Assembly (NCBI RefSeq): GCF_013425765.1
Contig: NZ_JACCJZ010000020.1
Span: 620,001-684,000, forward strand
Source of the DNA: Luteimonas deserti
Lineage (GTDB): Bacteria > Pseudomonadota > Gammaproteobacteria > Xanthomonadales > Xanthomonadaceae
Length of the DNA stretch: 64,000 nt
Direction of reading: 5' to 3'
Shown in pieces: positions 32,438-40,712 of the stretch (position 1 is the stretch's first letter; the number at the start of each line of letters is the position of its first letter). The notes below the pieces were generated by a model. The model worked only from the letters and a program-made list of their open reading frames with translations. It did no database searches and was not told where the DNA came from. A program made the translations under genes and the position numbers.

Positions 32438-34306
32438 CTATGGGTCGCGATAGCCGGCGGCCTGCAGTTCGAACAGTTCGGCGTAGCGCCCGCGTTGCGC
32501 CATGAGTTCGGCGTGGGTGCCGCTGGCCTCGATGCGCCCGCGTTCCAGCACGAGGATGCGGTCGGCCATGCGCACGCTGGAGAAGCGGTGCGAGATCAGC
32601 ACCGCGGTGCGCCGTTCGGAGAGCTCCTTGAAACGGCGGAACACCTCGAACTCGCTGCGTGCATCGAGCGCCGCGGTCGGTTCGTCGAGGATCATCACCT
32701 GGGCGTCGCGCATGTAGGCCCGTGCGATCGCGATCTTCTGCCATTGCCCGCCCGACAGGTCCACACCGGTACGGAAGCGTCGCCCGATCACCTGGTCGTA
32801 GCCGCCCGGAAGGTCGTCGATGATCGCATCGGCCATGGCCCGCCGCGCGGCGTCGGCGATACGCGCGCGGTCGGCCATCGCGTCCATGCGCCCGACGCCG
32901 ATGTTCTCGCCGGCGGTGAGGTGGTAGCGCACGAAGTCCTGGAAGATCACCCCGATGTTGGCGCGCAGCGCGTCGAGGTCGTACTCGCGCAGGTCGCGGC
33001 CGTCGAGCAGGATGCGGCCCTCGTCGGGGTCGTACAGCCGGGCCAGCAGCTTGACCAGGGTGGTCTTGCCGGCGCCGTTCTCGCCGACCAGCGCCAGCAC
33101 CTCGCCCGCGCGCAGCTCGAAATCCAGATGACGCACCGCCCAGGTTCCGGCCGACGGATAGCGGAAGCCGACGTTCTCGAACACGAAGCCCTGGCGGATC
33201 GGCTGCGGAAACGCGGCCGGCGCGGCCGGCGAGGCGATCTCCGGCGCGATGCGGAAGAACGAGAAGAGATCGTCGAGATACAGCGCCTGGCCGGCCACCT
33301 GGGAAAACCCGACCAGCAGGCCTTCAAGCAGCTGGCGCAGGCGACGAAAACTGCCTGCGAGAAACGTGAGGTCGCCGATGCTGAAATCGCCGCGCACGGT
33401 CCGCCAGGCGATATAGGCGTAGGCGATGTAATAGCCCAGGGTGCCGAGTGCGGCCAGCAGCGTGCCCCAGAGCGCCCGGCGTCTGGCCAAGGCGCGATTG
33501 GCGACGTAGAACCCGTCTGCGAGCGTGCGGTAGCGGTCGATCAGGAACCGGTGCAGGCCGAAGATCTTCACCTCCTTCGCCGTCTCCACGCTGGCGCCGG
33601 TCTGACGCACGTATTCCAGCTGCCGGCGTTCCGATGTCCACTGGTAGTTGAGGGCGTAGCCCAGCGCATTGAAGTGCGCCTCGCCGACGAAGGCCGGCAC
33701 CAGCGCGACCGCCAGCAGCAGGATCAGCCATGGCGCATAGACCACCAGACCCACGGCGAAGGTCGCCACGGTGATCGCATCCTGCACCTGGCCGAACAGC
33801 TGGCCCATCAGGTTGGCCCGGCCCATGGTCTGGCGGCGGGCCCGGTCGAGGCGGTCCTGGACCTCGGCGTCCTCGAAATCCTCGAGGTCCAGGGTGGCGG
33901 CGTGTTCCATCAGGCGCACGCTGGTGGCGTTGGTGAACAGCTCCGAGAGCAGGCCGTCGGCGTAGCTCACGAGCCGGCCGAGCAGGTCGGAGCCGATCGC
34001 CAGCGCGAATTCCAGAACCAGCAGCCAGGCCAGCGTGTCGAGCAGTCCGCTGCGCCAGGTGGCGGCCAGATCGTCGAACGCCAGCCCCAGGCCGACCAGG
34101 CGGATCGCCTCGTCGATGATCAGCTTGCCCACGTAGAGCATCGCCACCGGCAGGAATGCGCGGACCAGTCGCAGGCCGAGGCTGAGCAGGGTCAGGCCCG
34201 GACTGGCCTGCCAGATCATGCCGAGGAAGGGCCTGAGATTGCGCATCGCATCCAGGCGGGCACGGAAGCTCGGCCGTGCGGATGCGGAAGTCGGGGCTGG
34301 CGTCAT
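32438..34306 (-). CDS. ABC transporter, fused permease and ATPase
   Basis: A 622-residue half-transporter. Six hydrophobic segments (LTLLSLGLRLVRAFLPVAML through YYIAYAYIAW, residues about 30-330) are followed by an ATPase domain with GENGAGKTT (about 408), Q-loop FQDFVRYHLTAGENIG, signature LSGGQWQKIAIARAYM and LDEPTAALD. It should work as a homodimer exporter in the inner membrane. The WQKIA variant of the signature and the NIGVGR region resemble the exporters found in natural-product and peptide clusters, but no such cluster lies beside it. Substrate unknown. Confidence 0.9.
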   Translation of the reverse strand: MTPAPTSASARPSFRARLDAMRNLRPFLGMIWQASPGLTLLSLGLRLVRAFLPVAMLYVGKLIIDEAIRLVGLGLAFDDLAATWRSGLLDTLAWLLVLEFALAIGSDLLGRLVSYADGLLSELFTNATSVRLMEHAATLDLEDFEDAEVQDRLDRARRQTMGRANLMGQLFGQVQDAITVATFAVGLVVYAPWLILLLAVALVPAFVGEAHFNALGYALNYQWTSERRQLEYVRQTGASVETAKEVKIFGLHRFLIDRYRTLADGFYVANRALARRRALWGTLLAALGTLGYYIAYAYIAWRTVRGDFSIGDLTFLAGSFRRLRQLLEGLLVGFSQVAGQALYLDDLFSFFRIAPEIASPAAPAAFPQPIRQGFVFENVGFRYPSAGTWAVRHLDFELRAGEVLALVGENGAGKTTLVKLLARLYDPDEGRILLDGRDLREYDLDALRANIGVIFQDFVRYHLTAGENIGVGRMDAMADRARIADAARRAMADAIIDDLPGGYDQVIGRRFRTGVDLSGGQWQKIAIARAYMRDAQVMILDEPTAALDARSEFEVFRRFKELSERRTAVLISHRFSSVRMADRILVLERGRIEASGTHAELMAQRGRYAELFELQAAGYRDP

Positions 34307-34396
34307 CCGCGGATTGTGCGCGAAGTGGCCGGCGCCTCGCGTCGCCTGCGTCGGCCGGGAGCAGCGCCGGCGATCAATCGTGTGTCGGGCCGGCCA

Positions 34397-36481
34397 TCAG
34401 TCGAGCGGCGCGGGCCGCGCCAGTGCATAGCCCTGGGCGTAATCGACCCCGATCTCGCGCAGCCGCGTCACGATGCCGTCGTCCTCGGCGAACTCGGCGA
34501 TCGTGCGCAGGCCCATGACGTGGCCAATGTGATTGATCGCCTCCACCATGGCCTGATCGATCGGGTCGATCAGGAGATCGCGGACGAAGCCGCCGTCGAT
34601 CTTGAGGAAATCGATCGGCAGGTGCTTGAGATAGGCGAAGGACGACATGCCGCTGCCGAAATCGTCGAGCGCGAAGGCGCAGCCCATGGTCTTGAGGTCG
34701 GCCATCAGCGCGGACGCCTGGGCCAGGTTTCCGACCGCTGCGGTCTCGGTAACCTCGAAGCAGATCCGCGCCGGGTCGACACCGGTGCTGGTGAAGACGT
34801 CGCGCACATAGGCGCCCATCGTCTCGTCGGCCAGCGACGCACCCGACAGGTTGATCGCATACACCCGGTCGCCGGGCTCGTCCGGCCGGGCGAGGCGGGC
34901 CAGGACGGTGCGGATCACCCAGCGGTCGAGGGTCGGCATCAGGCCGTAGCGCTCGGCGGCCGGGATGAACGCCATCGGCATCACCAGTGCGCCGTCGATG
35001 TCGCGCAGTCGCAGCAGCACCTCGCAATGCAGCACGCTGCCGTCGTGCAGTGAGTAGATCGGTTGCGCGTGCAGCTGCAGCCGGTCGTCCTCCAGTGCCC
35101 GGTTGAGCCGTCCGATCCATTCCATCTCACCGTAGCGGCGGGCCATGGCCTCGTCCTGCGGACGGTAGGTGTGGACCCGGTTGCGGCCCTGGTCCTTCGC
35201 CACGTAGCAGGCCGCATCCGCGGTGCTCAGCAGCTCGATCGGGGTCATGCTGGCGTCGTTGAAATCGACCTGGCCGATGCTCACCGCCACGGGGAAGCGC
35301 TTGCCCTGCCAGCCGAAGCTGAGGTCGGAGGCCGCGCGGCGCAGCGCGTCAGCGGTCGCGCGTGAGACCTCCGGCGCGCTGTTCTCCAGCAGCACACCGA
35401 ATTCGTCGCCGCCCAGCCGCGCGAGCACGTCGTCCTTGCGCAGCACGGTGCGCAGCATCGTCGACACCTGGCGCAGCAGTTCGTCGCCGGCCGTATGACC
35501 GCATGTATCGTTCACCACCTTGAACTGGTCGAGGTCCAGGTAGAGCAGCGAATACGGCGCGCCGCGCTTGCTCGCCCCACGCAGCGCGGCGCGCAGGCGG
35601 CGATCGAATTCGATCCGGTTGACCAGTCCCGTGAGTGGATCGTGGCGCGCCTGATAGCTGAGTTCGGCAGCCATCCGCCGGGACGGCGACACGTCGCGGA
35701 ACGCGATCACCACGCCGGCCGCCTGCGCGCCGCCATCGATCAGCGGGGCCAGGGACCCCTCGACCGAAAACACCTCGCCGTCGCGCCGGACGAGCAGGGC
35801 GTGCTCACCCAGCTGCAGTGGGACACCGGCGCGGACTGCGCTCGAGACCAGATCCAGCACCGTGCCTGCGCGGTCTTCCTCCGCCAGCTGCAGGACCTGG
35901 CTGCAGTTGCGGCCGAGCGCTTCTTCGTGCGCCCAGCCGGTCAGCTGTTCCGCCGCGGCGTTGAGAAAGGTGATCGTGCCTGCGAGGTCGACGCTGACGA
36001 CACCGTCGGCGATCGAGCGCAAGGTGGTCTGTGCGCGTTTCCGCTCGTCCGACAGGGCCTGCTCGGCGCGCTTGCGCGGACTGATGTCGCGGAAGAAGCC
36101 GACGAAGAGGCGGCGTCCCTCGATCTCGATGTCGGCGAACGAGATGTCCACCGGAACGTCACTGCCGTCCGCGCGAACCGCGACGATCTCGGTCGCGCGC
36201 CAGTCCAGGGTGCGCACGCCGCTCTCCAGATAGCGCTGCATGCCGCGGCGGTGCGCCTCGCGGTGATGGTCGTGCTGCAGGATCTCGAGATTCCGGCCGA
36301 CCAGGTCGTCGGGCAGGTAGCCCAGTACCTGCCGGACCGCCGGGTTGGCGGCCACGATGGTGCTGTCGGTCTCGAGGATCAGAACCGCGTCGGTCGTGGT
36401 TTCCCACATCGTGCCGTAGAGCTGCTCGACCTGCTTTCGGAGCGGGCGGAACTGGGATGGCGACGGCAGTGGTGCGGTCAT
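34397..36481 (-). CDS. PAS-PAS-GGDEF-EAL cyclic-di-GMP enzyme
   Basis: A 694-residue signalling protein with two PAS sensors (about 25-145, ending DISPRKRAEQAL, and 150-275, ending FRDVSPSRRMAAEL), a GGDEF domain (about 280-440) with RLGGDEFGVLL, and an EAL domain (about 450-690). The EAL motif reads CEVLLRL, so the catalytic Glu remains. Other pieces are present: YAINLSG, FEVTETAA, LDDFGSGMSSFAYLK, LKIDGGFVRD, TIAEFAED and DYAQGYALARP. It probably degrades c-di-GMP and may also make or bind it. No membrane helix is visible, so it is cytosolic. It diverges from fumarase across 123 bp. Confidence 0.92.
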   Translation of the reverse strand: MTAPLPSPSQFRPLRKQVEQLYGTMWETTTDAVLILETDSTIVAANPAVRQVLGYLPDDLVGRNLEILQHDHHREAHRRGMQRYLESGVRTLDWRATEIVAVRADGSDVPVDISFADIEIEGRRLFVGFFRDISPRKRAEQALSDERKRAQTTLRSIADGVVSVDLAGTITFLNAAAEQLTGWAHEEALGRNCSQVLQLAEEDRAGTVLDLVSSAVRAGVPLQLGEHALLVRRDGEVFSVEGSLAPLIDGGAQAAGVVIAFRDVSPSRRMAAELSYQARHDPLTGLVNRIEFDRRLRAALRGASKRGAPYSLLYLDLDQFKVVNDTCGHTAGDELLRQVSTMLRTVLRKDDVLARLGGDEFGVLLENSAPEVSRATADALRRAASDLSFGWQGKRFPVAVSIGQVDFNDASMTPIELLSTADAACYVAKDQGRNRVHTYRPQDEAMARRYGEMEWIGRLNRALEDDRLQLHAQPIYSLHDGSVLHCEVLLRLRDIDGALVMPMAFIPAAERYGLMPTLDRWVIRTVLARLARPDEPGDRVYAINLSGASLADETMGAYVRDVFTSTGVDPARICFEVTETAAVGNLAQASALMADLKTMGCAFALDDFGSGMSSFAYLKHLPIDFLKIDGGFVRDLLIDPIDQAMVEAINHIGHVMGLRTIAEFAEDDGIVTRLREIGVDYAQGYALARPAPLD

Positions 36482-36604
36482 CGAGTGTCGCCCTGGCTGG
36501 CCCGATCGCGGGTCGATCCCTGACGCCGGCGGCACCGTGAAGGCCCGCTGGGAGCCAGGTGCAGCGGCGGCTGAGGTTACACTATCGGCCCCGAATCCAA
36601 GCCC

Positions 36605-38134
36605 TTGAGCGCCGTGACCCAGATCCGCCAGGACGACCTGATCCAGTCCGTCGCCGACGCGCTGCAGTACATCAGCTACTACCACCCGGTCGACTACATC
36701 CGGAATCTCGCCGCCGCCTACGAGCGCGAGGCCTCGCCGGCCGCGAAGGACGCGATCGCGCAGATCCTGATCAATTCGCGCATGTGCGCCGAGGGTCACC
36801 GGCCGATCTGCCAGGACACCGGCATCGTCACCGTGTTCCTCGAAGTCGGCATGTCGGTGCGCTGGGACGACGCGACGATGTCGGTCGAGGACATGGTCAA
36901 CGAAGGCATCCGTCGGGCCTACAACCATCCCGACAACAAGCTGCGCGCCTCGGTGCTCGCCGATCCCGCAGGCAAGCGCATCAATACCAAGGACAACACG
37001 CCGGGCGTGGTCAACGTCAGGATCGTGCCGGGCAATACGGTCGATGTGATCGTCGCGGCCAAGGGCGGCGGCTCGGAAGCGAAGTCGAAGTTCGCGATGC
37101 TCAACCCGTCTGATTCGATCGTTGACTGGGTGCTCAGGACCGTGCCGACGATGGGCGCCGGCTGGTGCCCGCCCGGCATGCTCGGCATCGGCATCGGCGG
37201 CACCGCCGAGAAGGCGATGCTGCTGGCCAAGGAGTCGCTGATGGAGCCGATCGACATCGTCGACCTCAAGGCGCGCGGGGCGTCGAACCGAGCGGAGGAA
37301 CTGCGGCTGGAACTGTTCGACAAGGTCAATGCGCTCGGCATCGGCGCGCAGGGCCTGGGTGGCCTGACCACGGTGCTCGACATCAAGGTCAAGGATTTCC
37401 CGACCCACGCGGCCAACCTGCCGGTCGCGCTGATCCCCAACTGCGCGGCCACGCGCCACGCGCATTTCACGTTGGATGGCAGCGGTCCGGTGATGCTCGA
37501 TCCGCCGTCGCTCGCCGACTGGCCGGAGCTGACCTACAACCCGACCGGCGCGCGCCGCGTCGACCTCGACACGATCACCCCGGACGAGGTCACGACCTTC
37601 AAGCCGGGCGAGGTGCTGCTGCTGAGCGGAAAACTGCTGACCGGCCGCGACGCCGCGCACAAGCGCATGGTCGAGATGCTCGACCGCGGCGAGACGTTGC
37701 CGGTCGATCTCAAGGGCCGTTTCATCTACTACGTCGGCCCGGTCGATCCGGTGCGCGACGAAGTCGTCGGCCCCGCGGGCCCGACCACCGCGACGCGCAT
37801 GGACAAGTTCACCGACCAGATCCTCGAACAGACCGGCCTGCTGGGCATGGTCGGCAAGGCCGAGCGTGGCCCGGCCGCGATCGAGGCGATCAGGAAGCAC
37901 CGGTCGGTGTATCTGATGGCGGTCGGCGGCTCGGCGTATCTGGTGTCGAAGGCGATCAAGGCGGCGAAGGTGCTCGCGTTCGAGGATCTCGGCATGGAAG
38001 CGATCTACGAGTTCGAAGTGCAGGACATGCCGGTGACCGTCGCCGTCGATTCGGCCGGCACCTCGGTGCACGAGACCGGGCCGCGCGAATGGAAGGCCCG
38101 CATCGGCGGCATTCCGGTGGTCGAGGTCGCCTGA
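36605..38134 (+). CDS. fumA: Fumarate hydratase, class I (iron-sulfur)
   Basis: The 509-residue protein is a single-chain class I fumarase carrying the alpha part (YISYYHPVDYIRNLAAAYE, NSRMCAEGHRPICQDTG with Cys61 and Cys69, KDNTPGVVNVRIVPG, GWCPPGMLGIG) and the beta part (LLSGKLLTGRDAAHKRM, YVGPVDP, AVGGSAYLVSKAIKAAKV). Three conserved cysteines hold an oxygen-sensitive [4Fe-4S] cluster. It interconverts fumarate and malate after succinate dehydrogenase, whose genes lie at the far end of the window. The start is TTG at 36605; a GTG three codons later is possible. A TACACT -10-like sequence lies at 36578-36583. Confidence 0.93.
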   Translation: MSAVTQIRQDDLIQSVADALQYISYYHPVDYIRNLAAAYEREASPAAKDAIAQILINSRMCAEGHRPICQDTGIVTVFLEVGMSVRWDDATMSVEDMVNEGIRRAYNHPDNKLRASVLADPAGKRINTKDNTPGVVNVRIVPGNTVDVIVAAKGGGSEAKSKFAMLNPSDSIVDWVLRTVPTMGAGWCPPGMLGIGIGGTAEKAMLLAKESLMEPIDIVDLKARGASNRAEELRLELFDKVNALGIGAQGLGGLTTVLDIKVKDFPTHAANLPVALIPNCAATRHAHFTLDGSGPVMLDPPSLADWPELTYNPTGARRVDLDTITPDEVTTFKPGEVLLLSGKLLTGRDAAHKRMVEMLDRGETLPVDLKGRFIYYVGPVDPVRDEVVGPAGPTTATRMDKFTDQILEQTGLLGMVGKAERGPAAIEAIRKHRSVYLMAVGGSAYLVSKAIKAAKVLAFEDLGMEAIYEFEVQDMPVTVAVDSAGTSVHETGPREWKARIGGIPVVEVA

Positions 38135-38197
38135 CGCGTCCGTCGTGCCGGCCGAGCGCCGGTACGGTAGTTTTTGCTGCTTCGATGGAGTCGGTCC

Positions 38198-38833
38198 ATG
38201 TCCGTTGTGCTCTACGGTGCGCGCAGCACCGCGTCGATGGTGGTGCACTGGCTGTTGATCGAACTCGGCGTGGAGCACGAGGTTCGCGAGCTCGATTTCG
38301 AGCTGCAGGCGCAGAAGGCGCCGGACTATCTCGCGATCAATCCGGCAGGACGCGTGCCGACCCTGCTGATCGACGGTCAGGTCCTGACCGAATCGGCCGC
38401 CATCGCGATGCATCTGGCCGACCTGCATCCACAGGCCGGCCTGGCGCCGCCGCCCGGGACAGCGGCGCGCGGTGACTACTACCGCTGGATGTGCATCTGT
38501 GTCTACACGCTGATGCCGCCGTACCGGGCCTGGTTCTATCCGCACGAGCCGGCCGGCGAGGTCAATGCGGACCTGGTGATGGCGCGCGCCCGGGTACAGC
38601 TCGAGACGGCCTGGCAACAGATCGCCGACCACCTGCAGGCGCACGGCCCCTATCTGCTCGGTGCGCACGTGTCGGCGGCGGATTTCGTGCTGACGATGCT
38701 GATGCGCTGGTCGCGCGCGATGCCGAGGCCGAGCGACAGCTGGCCGGCGCTCGCGGCGCACGCGCGCCTGATGAAGACACGTCCGTCGTTCGCCGAGGTC
38801 TACCGGCGCGAAGGCATCACGGACTGGGCCTGA
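38198..38833 (+). CDS. Glutathione S-transferase family protein
   Basis: A 211-residue GST-fold protein. The N-terminal domain has VLYGARSTASMVVHWLLIELG and the cis-Pro loop NPAGRVPTLLIDGQ, then LTESAAIAMHLADLHP. The C-terminal helices include YYRWMCICVYTLMPPYRAW and PYLLGAHVSAADFVLTML. Ser12/Ala13 occupy the usual activating position. GGAG before ATG at 38198 supports the start. It follows fumarase by 63 bp and may share its transcript. It is one of three GST-like genes in the window; the others are at 30144 and 53492. Confidence 0.88.
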   Translation: MSVVLYGARSTASMVVHWLLIELGVEHEVRELDFELQAQKAPDYLAINPAGRVPTLLIDGQVLTESAAIAMHLADLHPQAGLAPPPGTAARGDYYRWMCICVYTLMPPYRAWFYPHEPAGEVNADLVMARARVQLETAWQQIADHLQAHGPYLLGAHVSAADFVLTMLMRWSRAMPRPSDSWPALAAHARLMKTRPSFAEVYRREGITDWA

Positions 38834-39260
38834 AGGACGTCCGGCGCGCCGCCAGCTGCCGAACGGGGCCGGCGACAGTACGGGAGGGCGCCCCGTGGCG
38901 CGCCGGTCGGGGTTCTGCAGCGGGCAGGGCGGTTCGGAAGGGTGTGGACCGCAGCCCAGGCAGCCCGGCCGGTGCCGATCGCCCGCTGCATCGATGTAGC
39001 GAGGCATTGTTCGACGCTGGACGCCACGCTGACCCGTGCACGCACCCGGCATGCGGCGTCGGCGTAAGCCTGCATGTGGCGCGAGCCGCTCCACAGGGTC
39101 AGATGGGGCGGGCGAGATGGCATGGCGTTTTCGATTCGCCCAGCGACCGTGCCTGGCGCTCCGGCCCGGCGCATCGAATCCTGCGTGGACGACCACGGGT
39201 CGCGTCGGCCTTCATGCGTCGTCGGGTCGGATCCCGGCGTGCGCCAAATCCCGGCAGCGC
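38834..39260 (+). other. Gene-free region between convergent genes
   Basis: About 430 bp separate the GST stop from the stop of the lipoprotein gene on the other strand. The open readings here are Arg/Ala/Pro-rich and lack family motifs or start signals. I found no T-rich hairpin, repeat or mobile-element end. Confidence 0.5.
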
Positions 39261-40049
39261 TCAACCGGGTGCTTGAGGCGCGGGGGTGTAGTCGGCGGCT
39301 GCGGGGGCGCCGTCCGCGGGGCAAGGCGCACGGAAATCGCGCCGCTGCAGTCGGCCATCCACGATTTCGATGACGGCCGCGCCGGCTTCGGCCCCGGCCA
39401 CCACGCCGCAGGGGATGGACAACGCGCTCGCGAAGCGGTCGACCCTCCGCGCTGCGCCGCCGGCGAGCGACACCGCGTCGAGCGCTGCGAACGCTTCACC
39501 CATCTGGGTGCCATCGGTCCGCAGCAGCAGGTCGTCGAGGCCGTCACCGTCAATGTCGGCGATCGCGGGAATGGTGAGATAGGGCACCTCCATCGGCAGG
39601 CGCGCATGGACCGTGTCGCCGCGGGTGACCAGCAGCAGGGCCGGAGTCGCGCCAGGTTGCGCGGCGCGTGCGCCGCGGGGCAGCACCAGCCACGCCTGCT
39701 GCGGCGCGTCCGCGGTGAACCGGCCCTCTCGATGATCGGCCACCACGGCGCCGGCCGGGACGCCCTGAGGGAACGCGAGCGCCAGGACGCGGGACTGCTC
39801 GACCTCGGGGACCCCGACGGGATCGGTCACGGGCTGCCGGAAGTCGACGAGGACACGGCGCGCAGGCGCGGCGAGCGAGCCGGCAGAGGCGGCCGGCGGT
39901 TGCGAAGCCGGATTCGGGTCGATATCGACCGCGCCCCCCGGGCGAGCACCGCCATCAATGGACCCGGCATCCTGCGCGCACGCCACCAGGCCCGCGAGCG
40001 CCGCGGCGCCCAGCAGCATCCCTGACCAGCGGTGCGCGCGCGACATCAT
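39261..40049 (-). CDS. Predicted lipoprotein with FG-GAP-like calcium motif
   Basis: A 262-residue product with a lipobox LVAC (Cys24) after MMSRAHRWSGMLLGAAALAG, then a disordered Ala/Pro/Gly linker (residues 28-65) and a beta-rich domain. IADIDGDGLDDLLLRTD (Asp165-Asp173) is a DxDxDG calcium-binding loop of the FG-GAP/VCBS type. Two cysteines (in ALSIPCG and DFRAPCPAD) could form a disulfide in the periplasm. It starts inside the stop of the upstream lipoprotein gene (ATGATG). Function unknown; placement two genes after a cell-wall hydrolase lets it be considered an inhibitor or immunity lipoprotein. Confidence 0.75.
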   Translation of the reverse strand: MMSRAHRWSGMLLGAAALAGLVACAQDAGSIDGGARPGGAVDIDPNPASQPPAASAGSLAAPARRVLVDFRQPVTDPVGVPEVEQSRVLALAFPQGVPAGAVVADHREGRFTADAPQQAWLVLPRGARAAQPGATPALLLVTRGDTVHARLPMEVPYLTIPAIADIDGDGLDDLLLRTDGTQMGEAFAALDAVSLAGGAARRVDRFASALSIPCGVVAGAEAGAAVIEIVDGRLQRRDFRAPCPADGAPAAADYTPAPQAPG

Positions 40050-40657
40050 CCGGCGTTCAACCGCAGCCCGGTCCGTGCCAACCGGCCGTCGGCGTCGAAG
40101 TCGATGTACCAGCTCGCCGGGTCGTGAGCGCCGTGGATGACGCAAAACCCGGTGGCGAGGGGGCCGCCGGCGCGAAGCTGTGCGTGCAGTGCGTCGCGCA
40201 GTGCGCCTGCGGGCAGGGCCTGCAGCCTTGCGGCAACCTCGTCGCGTGTGTCGCCCCAGCGCAGGCCGAGCGGCAGGACCGCATCCCCCGCCTCTCCGGC
40301 ACGCGCCTCGATGCGGATCAGTCCCTGCTGGTCGGCGAGGTAGGCCACGCCATCGCTATCGCGCAGCTCGCAATCGACCACGCCCCCCGCGGGCTGCACG
40401 ATGCAGCCGGGCAGGCGCTGCAGCGTGGCCGGCAGCTGCTCGACCGGTGTCTCGAGCGCATAGCGCCCGAGGCGCAGCACGCCCGAGGTGTCGCGCCACG
40501 GGCAGTCGGCGCGATCGGCAGCCGAGGCCTCCACGCGGTCTCCGGTCCCTGCGGAGTCCACCCCCAAGGTCGACGTCGACGCTGCAGCGACCGGCGGGGC
40601 CGAAGGCGCTGCGCAGGCCGAGAGCAGGACTACGATCGCGAAGGGAGCGAGCTTCAT
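40046..40657 (-). CDS. Predicted lipoprotein of unknown function
   Basis: A 203-residue product with a short lipoprotein signal and lipobox LLSAC (Cys15). The mature part has a Ser/Ala linker, then a globular region with four cysteines in DCPWRDT, LPGCIVQ, VDCELRD and GFCVIHG, likely paired in the periplasm. The second half has WGDTRDEVAARLQALP and SWYIDFDADGRLARTGLRL, the latter like the repeat-edge strand of small beta-sheet inhibitors. I recognise no family. It starts 55 bp after the cell-wall hydrolase gene and overlaps the next lipoprotein gene, so the three probably form one transcript. Confidence 0.7.
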   Translation of the reverse strand: MKLAPFAIVVLLSACAAPSAPPVAAASTSTLGVDSAGTGDRVEASAADRADCPWRDTSGVLRLGRYALETPVEQLPATLQRLPGCIVQPAGGVVDCELRDSDGVAYLADQQGLIRIEARAGEAGDAVLPLGLRWGDTRDEVAARLQALPAGALRDALHAQLRAGGPLATGFCVIHGAHDPASWYIDFDADGRLARTGLRLNAG

Positions 40658-40712
40658 CACCGCAGCGTAGCGCCGGCGGCCCGAAACGGCGTCAACGCGG
40701 ACGGCACCCGGC

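Noticed and set aside
36482-39196. Upstream extension of the PAS-GGDEF-EAL frame into the fumarase region
   Set aside because: The frame stays open through fumarase by GC bias; the sequence before ATG 36481 is not PAS-like, and a divergent gene occupies it.
38834-39260. Remnant of a mobile element or prophage in the gap
   Set aside because: No inverted ends, transposase or integrase motifs or direct repeats were found, and base composition matches the neighbours.
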